From Spirochaetia bacterium (GTDB taxonomy: Bacteria; Spirochaetota; Spirochaetia; Treponematales; Treponemataceae): 64,000 nucleotides of DNA. Below, piece after piece: positions 1 to 8,802 of this stretch. The DNA lies in the NCBI GenBank assembly GCA_900767955.1, contig CAAGBC010000030.1, forward strand, positions 62,001-126,000, written 5' to 3'. The notes under the pieces were generated by a model. That model ran no database searches and was not told the origin of the DNA. It saw only the letters and a list, made by a program, of their open reading frames with translations. Both the position numbers and the translations under genes were made by a program. Every line of letters starts with the position of its first letter. Position 1 is the first letter of the stretch.

Positions 1-1671
1 AGTTGCTTCCAAGTTGAATAATTCGCCTGTTTTTTCTTGATAATCAGACATTCTTTGACGCATATGTGTTAAAATTTCTTCTGCAAATTGTTTTCCTTTT
101 GATGTTGTAATGTCGCAACCTAAGAAATTTAAACAACATTCGTTCATTCCACATAATCCAATTGTATTAAAGTGATTGTTTAATGTTTTTAAATAGCGTT
201 TTGTATATGGGAAAAGTCCACCATCGTAAAGTTTTTGAATAACTTTTCTTTTTACGCATAAACTTTCTTTTGCTAAATCCATTAAATAATCTAGTCGTTT
301 GTAGAATTCTTCCTGTGTTTTTGCTAAGTATCCAATTTGTGGCAAATTTATTGTTACAACTCCTAAGGAACCTGTAAATTCATCAGAACCAAATAATCCG
401 CCGCCTCTTTTTCTTAATTCGCGTTTGTCAAGGCGCAATCTGCAACACATGGAACGAACATCGCTTGGGTCTAAATCTGAATTTATGAAATTCTGGAAAT
501 ATGGAGTTCCGTATTGTGAAGTCATTTCAAATAGTAATTTTGCGTTTTCACTATCCCAATCAAAATCTTTTGTAATGTTGTAAGTTGGAATAGGGTAGCC
601 AAAACCTCTTCCTTCTGCATCACCTTCTAACATTATTTTTATAAATTGGCGATTAATTGTGTTCATTTCTTCTTGGCAATCACCGTATGTAAAATCTTGT
701 TCTTTTCCGCCTACGATTGCTTTTTTGTTTTTTAAGTCTTCAGGACAAGTCCAATCAAGTGTGATATTTGTAAAAGGTGCTTGTGAACCCCAACGACTTG
801 GAGTGTTTACTCCGTATACATAACTTTGAATACATTGTCTAACTTGTTGTTCTGAAAGATTATCTGCTTTTACAAATGGAGCTAAATATGTGTCAAAAGA
901 ACTAAATGCTTGAGCACCAGCCCATTCGTTTTGTAAAATTCCTAGAAAATTGACGATTTGATTTACAAGTGTTGATAAATGTTTGGCAGGTTTTGAAGTG
1001 ATTTTATCTGTTACGCCACCAAGTCCTTCTTGAATTAATTGTCTTAAAGACCAACCTGCACAATATCCAGAAAACATTGATAAATCGTGGATGTGGAAAG
1101 ATGCATGCTTGTGAGCGTCTGCAACTTCTTTGGAGTAAATATTATTTAACCAATAATTTGCTGTGATTGTTCCTGAGTTGTGAAGTATTAATCCACCAAG
1201 TGAAAAGTTTACATTAGCGTTTTCATTTACTCGCCAATCGCTTTGGGCTAAATAACCGTCCATTGTTTTATTTATATCAAGCATTAAATTTTTTGTATCA
1301 CGAACAGCTTCGTGTCTTGCTCGGTATAATATGTATGCTTTTGCGATTTCTACTTCTTTATTTTCTATAAGAACGCTTTCTACAATGTCTTGAATTTCTT
1401 CAATTGCAGGAATGGAATGAGCTCTGTTTCCTGCCATTTGTAATCTAATTCTTTCTTCTACTAAATCAGTAAGAGAAGCAGCTCTATTTGGGTCTAAATT
1501 TTTTTCAACAGCGTGGATTGCTTTTCCAATGGCGCTTTCGATTTTTTTTCTGTCATAAGGAGCAATTTCTCCAGAACGCTTTACAACTGATTTTATAAAG
1601 TCTTTTGTTTCTTTGTCGGTACTAGATCCTAGAAAGCTTTTCCATTCTGGGAATACGGATTGTTCACTCAT
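1..1671 (-). CDS. nrdD: Anaerobic ribonucleoside-triphosphate reductase (class III), 3' end outside window
   Basis: Class III reductase that reduces NTPs to dNTPs without oxygen, using a glycyl radical made by the activase NrdG. The first 557 codons are present; the C-terminus with the glycyl-radical site lies beyond position 1. An N-terminal ATP-cone (KRSGEIAPYDRKKIESAI) is followed by the family signatures FHIHDLSMFSGYCAGW and GLCGMNECCLNFLG, which I translated directly. The ATG at 1671 overlaps the nrdR stop as ATGA, so the two genes are translationally coupled and probably controlled together by NrdR. No nrdG is visible; it may lie downstream, outside the window. The family assignment is secure. 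Confidence 0.95.
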   Translation of the reverse strand, partial: MSEQSVFPEWKSFLGSSTDKETKDFIKSVVKRSGEIAPYDRKKIESAIGKAIHAVEKNLDPNRAASLTDLVEERIRLQMAGNRAHSIPAIEEIQDIVESVLIENKEVEIAKAYILYRARHEAVRDTKNLMLDINKTMDGYLAQSDWRVNENANVNFSLGGLILHNSGTITANYWLNNIYSKEVADAHKHASFHIHDLSMFSGYCAGWSLRQLIQEGLGGVTDKITSKPAKHLSTLVNQIVNFLGILQNEWAGAQAFSSFDTYLAPFVKADNLSEQQVRQCIQSYVYGVNTPSRWGSQAPFTNITLDWTCPEDLKNKKAIVGGKEQDFTYGDCQEEMNTINRQFIKIMLEGDAEGRGFGYPIPTYNITKDFDWDSENAKLLFEMTSQYGTPYFQNFINSDLDPSDVRSMCCRLRLDKRELRKRGGGLFGSDEFTGSLGVVTINLPQIGYLAKTQEEFYKRLDYLMDLAKESLCVKRKVIQKLYDGGLFPYTKRYLKTLNNHFNTIGLCGMNECCLNFLGCDITTSKGKQFAEEILTHMRQRMSDYQEKTGELFNLEAT

Positions 1672-2132
1672 TTTTTATGCCCCTCAACATTTTTTACTTC
1701 TGTAATAAATTCTTCTAAACTTTCAAAGTGCTTATATGCAGATGCAAATCGAATATACGCAACTTTATCAAATTTGTATAAGTATTCAAGAACTAATTCT
1801 CCTAGTTCTGAAGTTGTAATTTCTCTAGCTGATTTTCCACGCATAATTGCTTCATCTTCAATTTCGTTTATTAAATTTTCAATTGTTGATGTTGCAACAG
1901 AACGCTTTTCTAATGCTCGCTGAATACCTTTTTCTAGTTTTGAACGATCAAAAGGTTGTCGGCGTCCATCTCTTTTTACAACCATAAAAGGTTTTTCTTC
2001 TATTCTTTCATAACTTGTAAATCTATATCCACAATCTAAACATTCTCTTCTACGGCGAATGCTTTCTCCATTTGCCATTGTTCGAGATTCTATTACTTTG
2101 TCATCTAATTTTCCACAGTAAGGACAACGCAA
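1668..2132 (-). CDS. nrdR: Transcriptional repressor NrdR
   Basis: ATP/dATP-sensing repressor of ribonucleotide reductase genes, 154 residues, the usual family length. A zinc ribbon occupies residues 1-34 (CPYCG and CLDCG pairs). An ATP-cone follows from about residue 46 (KPFMVVKRDGRRQPFDRSKL). The start is TTG, supported by AAGGA about 8 nt upstream and by the conserved N-terminus MRCPYCGK. It overlaps nrdD by 4 bp. A pair of NrdR-box-like half palindromes lies just upstream (2143-2199), so autoregulation of nrdR-nrdD is likely. Confidence 0.97.
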   Translation of the reverse strand: MRCPYCGKLDDKVIESRTMANGESIRRRRECLDCGYRFTSYERIEEKPFMVVKRDGRRQPFDRSKLEKGIQRALEKRSVATSTIENLINEIEDEAIMRGKSAREITTSELGELVLEYLYKFDKVAYIRFASAYKHFESLEEFITEVKNVEGHKK

Positions 2133-2142
2133 GATAAAATTC

Positions 2143-2199
2143 CTTATATATATAGTGTGTGTTGTATTTTATAAAAATATATAACACTATATATGTATT
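2143..2199 (-). promoter_or_regulatory. Putative NrdR operator (two NrdR-box-like sites)
   Basis: Measured against the known NrdR box (ACAC-W-ATATAT-W-GTGT), 2143-2158 matches the right half perfectly (12 of 16 overall) and 2184-2199 matches the left half perfectly. The centres are 41 bp apart, close to four helical turns, as expected for paired sites. They lie 11-67 bp upstream of the nrdR TTG. The sequence is AT-rich, so chance similarity cannot be excluded. Confidence 0.55.
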
Positions 2200-2222
2200 T
2201 GCAAGCGAAAAACAAGTAAATT

Positions 2223-3992
2223 TTATTTTTTATTTTTTTTATGCTTCTTTTTATGAAATTTGCGTTCACTATTTGGTTCTAGTGGTTTATTCAAATTTAT
2301 GTAAACTAATGTTGATACAATCAAAACAAAAACAATTATAATTTTTGGTAACCAGTTTACGAATGTCATATATGTTGTTTGTTTTCTTTGATAGACTGGA
2401 ATTTGAAAAAATGATGATGTAGCTTCAAATAAAGGCATATCGTGTATGATTTTTCCAGTTGGGTCAATTACAACCGAATACCCAGAATTTGTGGAACGAG
2501 CCATTGTTGTTCTTGTTTCTATTGCTCTGTATGAAGAAACAACAAAGTGCTGATATTCTGATGATTTTTTTTGAGACCATGAATCGTCTGTTATGTTTAC
2601 GAATAATTCTGTTCCGTGTTTTGCCAAAGGAATACAAACATCAGGGAATGAATCATCAAAACAAATAGGCGCACTAATTTTTACATAAGGCTTTTCTGAT
2701 TCTTGTTTTTTTTGTTCTGAATAAGATTGCTTTAGTGAAATTGTCTTTGTTAATGGAAGAATTTTATCAGTTGGATGATGACCTTTTAGTTCAAAAAATA
2801 CATATTGGTCGCCAGGAGCCCAGCCCGCTGAAATTCCAACTAATTTTTTTAAGATAGTTCCTATAAACGGAATTTCTGAAAATGGAATTGCTTCTGCTAA
2901 AGGAACTAAATGATTTTTTCCGTATGAACCTCTAAATTTTCCATTGTTGTCAAAAAGTAAAGCTGCATTCATATATTTTCGTTCAATTGAATTTTTTTTG
3001 TAAGAGCCACCAAGCAAAAATGGTACATTTGCTTCTTTTATAAAAGTTAATAAAGGTTTTTCTGAAGGAAAATATCTATAATGGGCTTCTGAATTTGGGA
3101 AGGAATATTTTAAGCATCCTTCACTCCATACTACTAGGTCTACTGATTTACCTTGATTTTTTACTTCCTGCAATTTTTCTTCAGTGAGTTTTTGTGAAAG
3201 TAATATTGTTTCGTTATCACTTGATTGTTTCCATGGGTCAGAATTTTGCTGAACAAATATTGTACTTAGGTATTTTATTGGTTTACGAGGTTTGTAATAT
3301 TGATATGTTCCATAAATAAAACTAGATATCATTAATGCTATAAATAATGTAGCGATTGTTTTGTATGAAAAAATAATGTTTTTTGGATTTGCGCTTTTTG
3401 ATATTTCTGATGTAAGCAAAATTCCTTGTGCAACAACTGCTGAAAATAAAGCACAAATAAATGTAATTCCGTATGTTCCTGTTATGTCTGCAATTTGTGT
3501 TAGGATTTTAAATTTATACATAGAGGAAGAAACTGTTCCCCACGGATAGCCTAAAAATCCACAGGATTTTACCCATTCCCAAAGTACATAAATAGAAACA
3601 AACCAAATGATTTTGAAACTGATATTATAATTTTTTTGATTGTATCTTAGTGTTGATGTTTTTTTTGTTTTTGCGTAAGGAAGAAAGTAAAACCATCCTA
3701 CAAGTCCGTGAATTAAACCTGTTCCTATGGCAGAAGCTCCTAGTGTTAATGCTGCATATTCTTTGAAATATGCTAACCAAAAGCTTGATAATAAGTGTGT
3801 AATTAATCCGTGTAATGCGGAAAGTAAAAATGCTTCTTTATATGATTCAAAATTATTATATGCAAAATAAAAAGGAATTAAGGCTATAAATCCTAATAAG
3901 GGAGAGCCAAAGTGATATAATTCATTTGGTATTGCAAGTGCAAGTAGAGTCGCTGAAAAAATGACATAAAAAACTTGTAAAATTCGCCTCAT
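2223..3992 (-). CDS. lnt: Apolipoprotein N-acyltransferase
   Basis: Inner-membrane enzyme that adds the third acyl chain to the N-terminal cysteine of lipoproteins, the last step after Lgt and LspA. It has 589 residues. Hydrophobic segments fill roughly residues 1-220, followed by a nitrilase-type domain. The expected catalytic triad is present: E291 (VVWSEG), K359 (YGKNHLVPLAE) and C444 (PICFDDSFPD). Another conserved Trp motif, WVKSCGFLGYPWG, is at about 140-152. The C-terminus has a last membrane segment and a Lys-rich tail. The window encodes several lipoproteins that would be substrates. It is divergent from the GHMP kinase gene and lies 90 bp upstream of nrdR. Confidence 0.93.
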   Translation of the reverse strand: MRRILQVFYVIFSATLLALAIPNELYHFGSPLLGFIALIPFYFAYNNFESYKEAFLLSALHGLITHLLSSFWLAYFKEYAALTLGASAIGTGLIHGLVGWFYFLPYAKTKKTSTLRYNQKNYNISFKIIWFVSIYVLWEWVKSCGFLGYPWGTVSSSMYKFKILTQIADITGTYGITFICALFSAVVAQGILLTSEISKSANPKNIIFSYKTIATLFIALMISSFIYGTYQYYKPRKPIKYLSTIFVQQNSDPWKQSSDNETILLSQKLTEEKLQEVKNQGKSVDLVVWSEGCLKYSFPNSEAHYRYFPSEKPLLTFIKEANVPFLLGGSYKKNSIERKYMNAALLFDNNGKFRGSYGKNHLVPLAEAIPFSEIPFIGTILKKLVGISAGWAPGDQYVFFELKGHHPTDKILPLTKTISLKQSYSEQKKQESEKPYVKISAPICFDDSFPDVCIPLAKHGTELFVNITDDSWSQKKSSEYQHFVVSSYRAIETRTTMARSTNSGYSVVIDPTGKIIHDMPLFEATSSFFQIPVYQRKQTTYMTFVNWLPKIIIVFVLIVSTLVYINLNKPLEPNSERKFHKKKHKKNKK

Positions 3993-4051
3993 TATATTAC
4001 CATATTAACAAGATATAAATAAAAACGCAACAAGAGGGATAACAGCTTACT

Positions 4052-5230
4052 ATGAAATTAATTAATGAAGCACATAGAAAGGAATATGAAACATCCCCTG
4101 AAGTTATAGCTACAGCTCCAGGAAGATTTCATCTTATTGGAGAACATTCTTGGTTCTTCAAAGATAAAACTTTATCAATGGCTGTAGATTTACCAATTTA
4201 TGTTGCTATTTCAAAAAGAGATGATACTTCATTGCGTTTTTACTATGTTCAGTTAGATGATAGAAAACGCTCTAATTTATCTTCATTAAAATTAAAAAAA
4301 GAAGATAAATGGGCAAATGCTATTAAAGCTGTTATTTATGGATATACTTCTGGCGGTTTTGATTTATGCGGAATGGATATTACCATTTATAGTGATATAA
4401 AGCCTTCTGCTGGTTTTGGTGTTACAACTGCAATAAAAACTGCTACTTTAATTGCTATAAAAAAATTATTTGATGTTCCTTGCACAGAAGTACAAATGTT
4501 ACAAGCATTGGAACGAGCTAATAAGTTATTTTTACAACAAAATAATTATAATGCTGATAATTATTCTGCATTATATGCAAAAAAAGGTTCTTTGATTGTT
4601 ACAGACCATCATTTGAACAAATGGGAGAATATTCCTTTTGATTTTCCTAATATGAAAGTTTTGCTTGTTGATGCAAGTGTTCCAAGAATTTCTGTTTGGA
4701 ATGAAGAATCTTTGTTTGAACCTGAAAATGCTTTATTGTTAGGTGATTTACGAGAATTAAAACAATCTGTATATGGTGGTTGGCATTATATTAATAATGT
4801 AACTGATATTAATGAAGAATTATCTGTTGTTTCTGAAGATACAAGAAGAAAATTGTTGTGTATTATGAGAGAACATAACGATGTTCTTGATGCTATTGTA
4901 GGAATTCAAAAACCTGATTTTTTTAAATTTGCAAGAGCTGTAAATCATAGTCATGAAAGTCTTAGAGATTTTTACGATTTATCATGTCCAGAAATTGATT
5001 GGATTCTAAAGCGTGTTAATGATATTGAGCCAAATCTTGAAATTATTCATAATCCAGTTTCTTGTGGACGCATAACAGGAAAAGGTTTTGGTAGATGTGT
5101 GTATGCAATTTTACGAGAATCTGATGTTGAAAAATTTAAGCAAAAATTAGCTGAATATGAAAAAATATTTGGTTTCCATCCATCTTGTTATGAAGTTTCT
5201 ACAGCAGATGGTGCTCATATTGTAAGTTAG
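4052..5230 (+). CDS. GHMP-family sugar kinase, galactokinase-like
   Basis: 392 residues with the three GHMP motifs. Motif 1 is APGRFHLIGEH (residues 22-32), close to the galactokinase signature PGRxNLIGEHxDY. Motif 2 is glycine-rich, KPSAGFGVTTAIKTA (117-131). Motif 3 is GRITGKGFGRCVYAI near residue 345. The galactokinase signature is imperfect: the Asp and Tyr after GEH are replaced by SWFF, and the GxMDQ catalytic loop appears as NADNYSA. The protein is therefore a divergent galactokinase or a kinase for a related sugar. Spacing to surE is 45 bp; they are probably cotranscribed. A GAGGG ribosome-binding site precedes the ATG. Confidence 0.75.
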   Translation: MKLINEAHRKEYETSPEVIATAPGRFHLIGEHSWFFKDKTLSMAVDLPIYVAISKRDDTSLRFYYVQLDDRKRSNLSSLKLKKEDKWANAIKAVIYGYTSGGFDLCGMDITIYSDIKPSAGFGVTTAIKTATLIAIKKLFDVPCTEVQMLQALERANKLFLQQNNYNADNYSALYAKKGSLIVTDHHLNKWENIPFDFPNMKVLLVDASVPRISVWNEESLFEPENALLLGDLRELKQSVYGGWHYINNVTDINEELSVVSEDTRRKLLCIMREHNDVLDAIVGIQKPDFFKFARAVNHSHESLRDFYDLSCPEIDWILKRVNDIEPNLEIIHNPVSCGRITGKGFGRCVYAILRESDVEKFKQKLAEYEKIFGFHPSCYEVSTADGAHIVS

Positions 5231-5275
5231 TTATTTTAATGTATAAATATAATTTTTTCTAAAATTGGAAAATGT

Positions 5276-6031
5276 ATGAATCTTCTTTTAACAAATGATG
5301 ATGGTTACAGTGCCATAGGTCTTAATGTTTTATTGGAGTATCTTTCAAAAAAACATAATGTCTTTGTTGTTGCTCCTGAAGGTAATCGCTCTGCTGTTTC
5401 TCATTGTATTACGATGCATAAAAATCTTGTAGTAAAACAATATGATAAAAATGTATGGTCATGTTCTGGGGCTCCTGTGGATTGTGTTGTAACTGCATTA
5501 AAAAGTTCCTTATTGCCTACAAAAATAGATGCTGTTGTTTCTGGAATTAACGCAGGCGCAAACATAGGAACTGATATTTTGTATTCTGGAACTTGTGCTG
5601 CCGCAAGGGAAGGCGTTTTACATGAAATTCCATCTGTGGCTTTTAGTTTAGATATTACAAATGAATGCAATGTTGATTATAAGGATTTTGAAGGTTTAGC
5701 AGATTTTGCTTTGAAGAATTTAGAATCGCTTATTTCTCTTTCAAAAACAGATAGACCTTATGCTTTTGTAAATGTTAATGGATTAGCTGTTCCAGAGTAT
5801 AAAGGTGCAGTTTTAACAAAGGAACTTTCTCATAGGAAATACGAAGATTTTGTGAAACTTGAACAAAAAATTGATTGTATGGAATCAGTTTTTCAAGGTG
5901 GATTATCAAAATCATCTTGTGATGTACATTCTGATTATTATGCTTGCAGCAATGGTTATGTTGCAATTTCTTGTGTTTATGCAGAACCTTTAGCATGTAA
6001 CCATGTGGACGGTATTAAGTTTTCGTTGTAG
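5276..6031 (+). CDS. surE: 5'/3'-nucleotidase SurE
   Basis: Divalent-metal nucleoside monophosphate phosphatase of 251 residues, the usual family length. The metal and active-site residues are in place: D8 and D9 in LLLTNDDG, S39 in GNRSAVSH, and N92/N96 in SGINAGANIG. GTCAAAREG, also conserved in the family, follows. It is the second gene in a plus-strand cluster after the GHMP kinase. Confidence 0.96.
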   Translation: MNLLLTNDDGYSAIGLNVLLEYLSKKHNVFVVAPEGNRSAVSHCITMHKNLVVKQYDKNVWSCSGAPVDCVVTALKSSLLPTKIDAVVSGINAGANIGTDILYSGTCAAAREGVLHEIPSVAFSLDITNECNVDYKDFEGLADFALKNLESLISLSKTDRPYAFVNVNGLAVPEYKGAVLTKELSHRKYEDFVKLEQKIDCMESVFQGGLSKSSCDVHSDYYACSNGYVAISCVYAEPLACNHVDGIKFSL

Positions 6032-6061
6032 AATAGATACTATAGTTATTAAGAGGTGGGA

Positions 6062-6748
6062 ATGACTGAATCAAATGTTTTATCAGAAGGAATTGCTTTA
6101 TATAATCAAAAAAAATATTCAGATGCTTTAACTTTTTTTCTTGCATTACCTAGTGATTCAGGTGCGGAACCTATAGAAATTGCATATTATTTAGGACTTT
6201 GTTATGCAAAATTAGAAAAATATGAAGATGCATTGTTATATCTAGAGCAAGTTGTTACATCTGGAAATACTTTAGAAAAAGTTTTGCAATGTAGATTTTT
6301 ATTAGCAATAATTTATGCTATTTCTGGTAGAAAGCGTTTAGCTGCTTTTGAGTTAAACAAATTATCAGAAACTGGTTATAAGCCAGCTTCTGTTTATGCG
6401 GCAAGTGCTTTTGTTGCTTGGGAACAAAATGATATTCAATCTTGTCTTGATTATTATGAAAAATCTTTAAATGCCGATCCTTCTAATGTTACAGCATTAA
6501 ATGGATTAGGATATGTATTAGCTTGTGAGAATAAAGATTTAACAAAAGCGTTGTCTTGTTGTAAAAAGGCTGTTGATGCAAATCCTAATTCTGCAGCTTG
6601 TTTAGATTCTTTAGGTTGGGTTTATTATAAACTAGGTATGATTGAAGATGCAAAAAAATATCTAGAACAAGCAGAACAAATTGATAGGGATAATGAAGAA
6701 ATTGCTGAACATTTAAAAGCTGTAATTCTTAATGGAGATGTAAAATGA
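6062..6748 (+). CDS. TPR-repeat protein
   Basis: 228 residues made almost wholly of tetratricopeptide repeats, for example ALYNQKKYSDALTFFLAL, AYYLGLCYAKLEKYEDALLY and SLGWVYYKLGMIEDAKKYLE. No signal peptide is visible, so it is probably cytoplasmic and a protein-interaction scaffold. I place the start at the ATG at 6062 instead of an in-frame GTG six bases earlier, because the GTG falls inside the AAGAGGTGGG ribosome-binding sequence. The stop overlaps the next ATG (ATGA). The exact role is unknown. Confidence 0.8.
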   Translation: MTESNVLSEGIALYNQKKYSDALTFFLALPSDSGAEPIEIAYYLGLCYAKLEKYEDALLYLEQVVTSGNTLEKVLQCRFLLAIIYAISGRKRLAAFELNKLSETGYKPASVYAASAFVAWEQNDIQSCLDYYEKSLNADPSNVTALNGLGYVLACENKDLTKALSCCKKAVDANPNSAACLDSLGWVYYKLGMIEDAKKYLEQAEQIDRDNEEIAEHLKAVILNGDVK

Positions 6749-8799
6749 AAAAAATATTATTTCCTTTTATATTTGTTTTTTTTACTACTTTTTGTTTTGC
6801 ACAAACTGCCACAGCGGGCTTGTATAATGGTGGAGGAATTCGTTCCGCAGAAGAAGGTTTTGCCGCTGAAGAATTTAGACGAGGTGTTCAAGCTTATTAC
6901 AGAGGCACATATAGTGAAGCAATAATTCAGTTTGAAAAAGCTCTTTCTTATATGCCTAATGATAATTTAATTTTGGAATGGTTAGGAAAATCCTATTATA
7001 AATCAGGTTTAGAAGGTAACGCATTAGAATCATGGGAATATGCTGCAAATACAGGATATGGTGGTTTATTACTTAAAAATAAAATTGAAATTATAAAGGA
7101 ACGAAGAATTCCTGAAACTTTTTTTAATCGTAATACAAAATTAACTGAATCTGGTAGTTTTAATGGAATTAATAACGATGTTGTTGTTTTTAGTGAACCA
7201 ATATCTGTTTTACCAAATAATGATGGTTCTGCATGGGTTTTAGCACACGGTTCTAATGAATTACTTTTATTAAATGTAAATGGTGTTGTAATTACTCGTG
7301 TTACGGGGCCCCTTAACGGCTTTGATAGACCTACAGATTTAATTCGTTTGAATGACGGAAATATTATTGTTAGCGAAAGTGCAGGGGATAGACTTGCATT
7401 ATTATCTTCTAATGGAAAATTTATAAAATATTTTGGTTCAAAAGGAATTAAAAATGGTCAACTTTTAGGCCCTCAATATTTAGCTCAAGATTTTAGAAAT
7501 AATGTGTATGTTTCTGATTATGGAAATAAACGCATTACAGTTTTTGATAAGGACGGAAATCCTCTATTTACTTTTGGAAAAAAGAATAGTGCTTTTTCAG
7601 GATTAAAGGGTCCAACTGGTGTAGCAATCATTGGTGAAAGTTTATATGTTGCAGATGATGTTTTAGGTTGTATTTTTGAATTTGATTTGTCTGGTAATTA
7701 CAAAAGAAAATTAGTTGAAAATAAAACATTTAAACATCCTGAATCAATGAAAGTGTGGAATAATTTTTTAGTAATATGTGATTCTAATAAAGTTTTTTCT
7801 GTTGATTGTCAAACTGGTGCAGTATTTGAAAATGTAAAAACAGGAAATGCGCCTGCAAGACTTACAAGTGCTGTTCCTGATATAAACGGAAATGTTTTAG
7901 TTACAGATATAAAAAACAATGAAGTTTATGTTATGACACAAATGCATGAACTTATAGGTGGGCTTTTTGTTCAGATTGAAAGAATAAATGCACAACAATT
8001 TCCAGAGGTTTTTGTTGATGTAAAAATTGAAAATCGTCATAGAAATCCTGTAGTTGGATTAAAAGATGTTAATTTTTATTTTACTGAAGAAAAGCGTCCT
8101 GTGGTTAATCAAAAGTTCCTTGGGGCTTCAGCAAATAATTCTTTTGCAGATATAACAATTATTATTGACAGAAAACAAAGTATGAAAGTTTATGAAAGTC
8201 AAATTAATAGTTCCGTTAGAGAATTAGCAAGTTGTATGGATCCAAGAACGACATTAAGAATTGTTTCTGCGGGGCAAATTCCTGCATTAGAATATGTTGG
8301 AAGTCCTAATGGTGCAAAACAATTTAGCGTTGCAGGATTAAAAACAGGTTATGCTAATAATGTTCCTATGGATTTGGCAGTTAGACTTGCGGCAAATGAT
8401 TTGATTAATGCAGAAAAAAAACGAGCAATTATTTTTATTTCTGATGGAGATATAACTCAAAATTCCTTTGATAAATATAGTTTGAATGAAATGACTTCAT
8501 ATTTAAATAATAATTTTATTTCATTCTTAATGATTCAAGTGGAACAAAAAGCAATTGATGATTCTTTAGATTATCTTGTAAAAAATACAAATGGAACTGA
8601 ATATTTTATGTTCAGACCAGAAGGTTTATCAAAAATTATCAAAGATATTGTTGAAATTCCAAGCGGTGTATATACATTTTCTTACACATCTACACTAGGT
8701 ACAAACTTTGGTGAAAAATATTTGCCAATTGAAGTTGAAGTTTACTTAATGAATCGTAGTGGCAGAGATGAAAGTGGATATTTTGCTCCGTTGCAATAA
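6745..8799 (+). CDS. Exported TPR / NHL-propeller / VWA-domain protein
   Basis: 684 residues. Signal peptide at residues 1-19 (core FPFIFVFFTTFCFA, cleavage near FAQ). A TPR-like pair follows (about 35-95), then NHL/SMP-30-type propeller repeats from about 150 to 410, for example GPQYLAQDFRNNVYVSDYG. A von Willebrand A-like domain lies at about 465-640 (ADITIIIDRKQSMK ... RAIIFISDGD). The first MIDAS element reads DRKQS where DxSxS is expected, so metal binding may be impaired. It is coupled to the preceding TPR gene by a 4-bp overlap. Probably a periplasmic or surface scaffold; the function is unknown. Confidence 0.75.
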   Translation: MKKILFPFIFVFFTTFCFAQTATAGLYNGGGIRSAEEGFAAEEFRRGVQAYYRGTYSEAIIQFEKALSYMPNDNLILEWLGKSYYKSGLEGNALESWEYAANTGYGGLLLKNKIEIIKERRIPETFFNRNTKLTESGSFNGINNDVVVFSEPISVLPNNDGSAWVLAHGSNELLLLNVNGVVITRVTGPLNGFDRPTDLIRLNDGNIIVSESAGDRLALLSSNGKFIKYFGSKGIKNGQLLGPQYLAQDFRNNVYVSDYGNKRITVFDKDGNPLFTFGKKNSAFSGLKGPTGVAIIGESLYVADDVLGCIFEFDLSGNYKRKLVENKTFKHPESMKVWNNFLVICDSNKVFSVDCQTGAVFENVKTGNAPARLTSAVPDINGNVLVTDIKNNEVYVMTQMHELIGGLFVQIERINAQQFPEVFVDVKIENRHRNPVVGLKDVNFYFTEEKRPVVNQKFLGASANNSFADITIIIDRKQSMKVYESQINSSVRELASCMDPRTTLRIVSAGQIPALEYVGSPNGAKQFSVAGLKTGYANNVPMDLAVRLAANDLINAEKKRAIIFISDGDITQNSFDKYSLNEMTSYLNNNFISFLMIQVEQKAIDDSLDYLVKNTNGTEYFMFRPEGLSKIIKDIVEIPSGVYTFSYTSTLGTNFGEKYLPIEVEVYLMNRSGRDESGYFAPLQ

Positions 8800-8802
8800 T
8801 TT

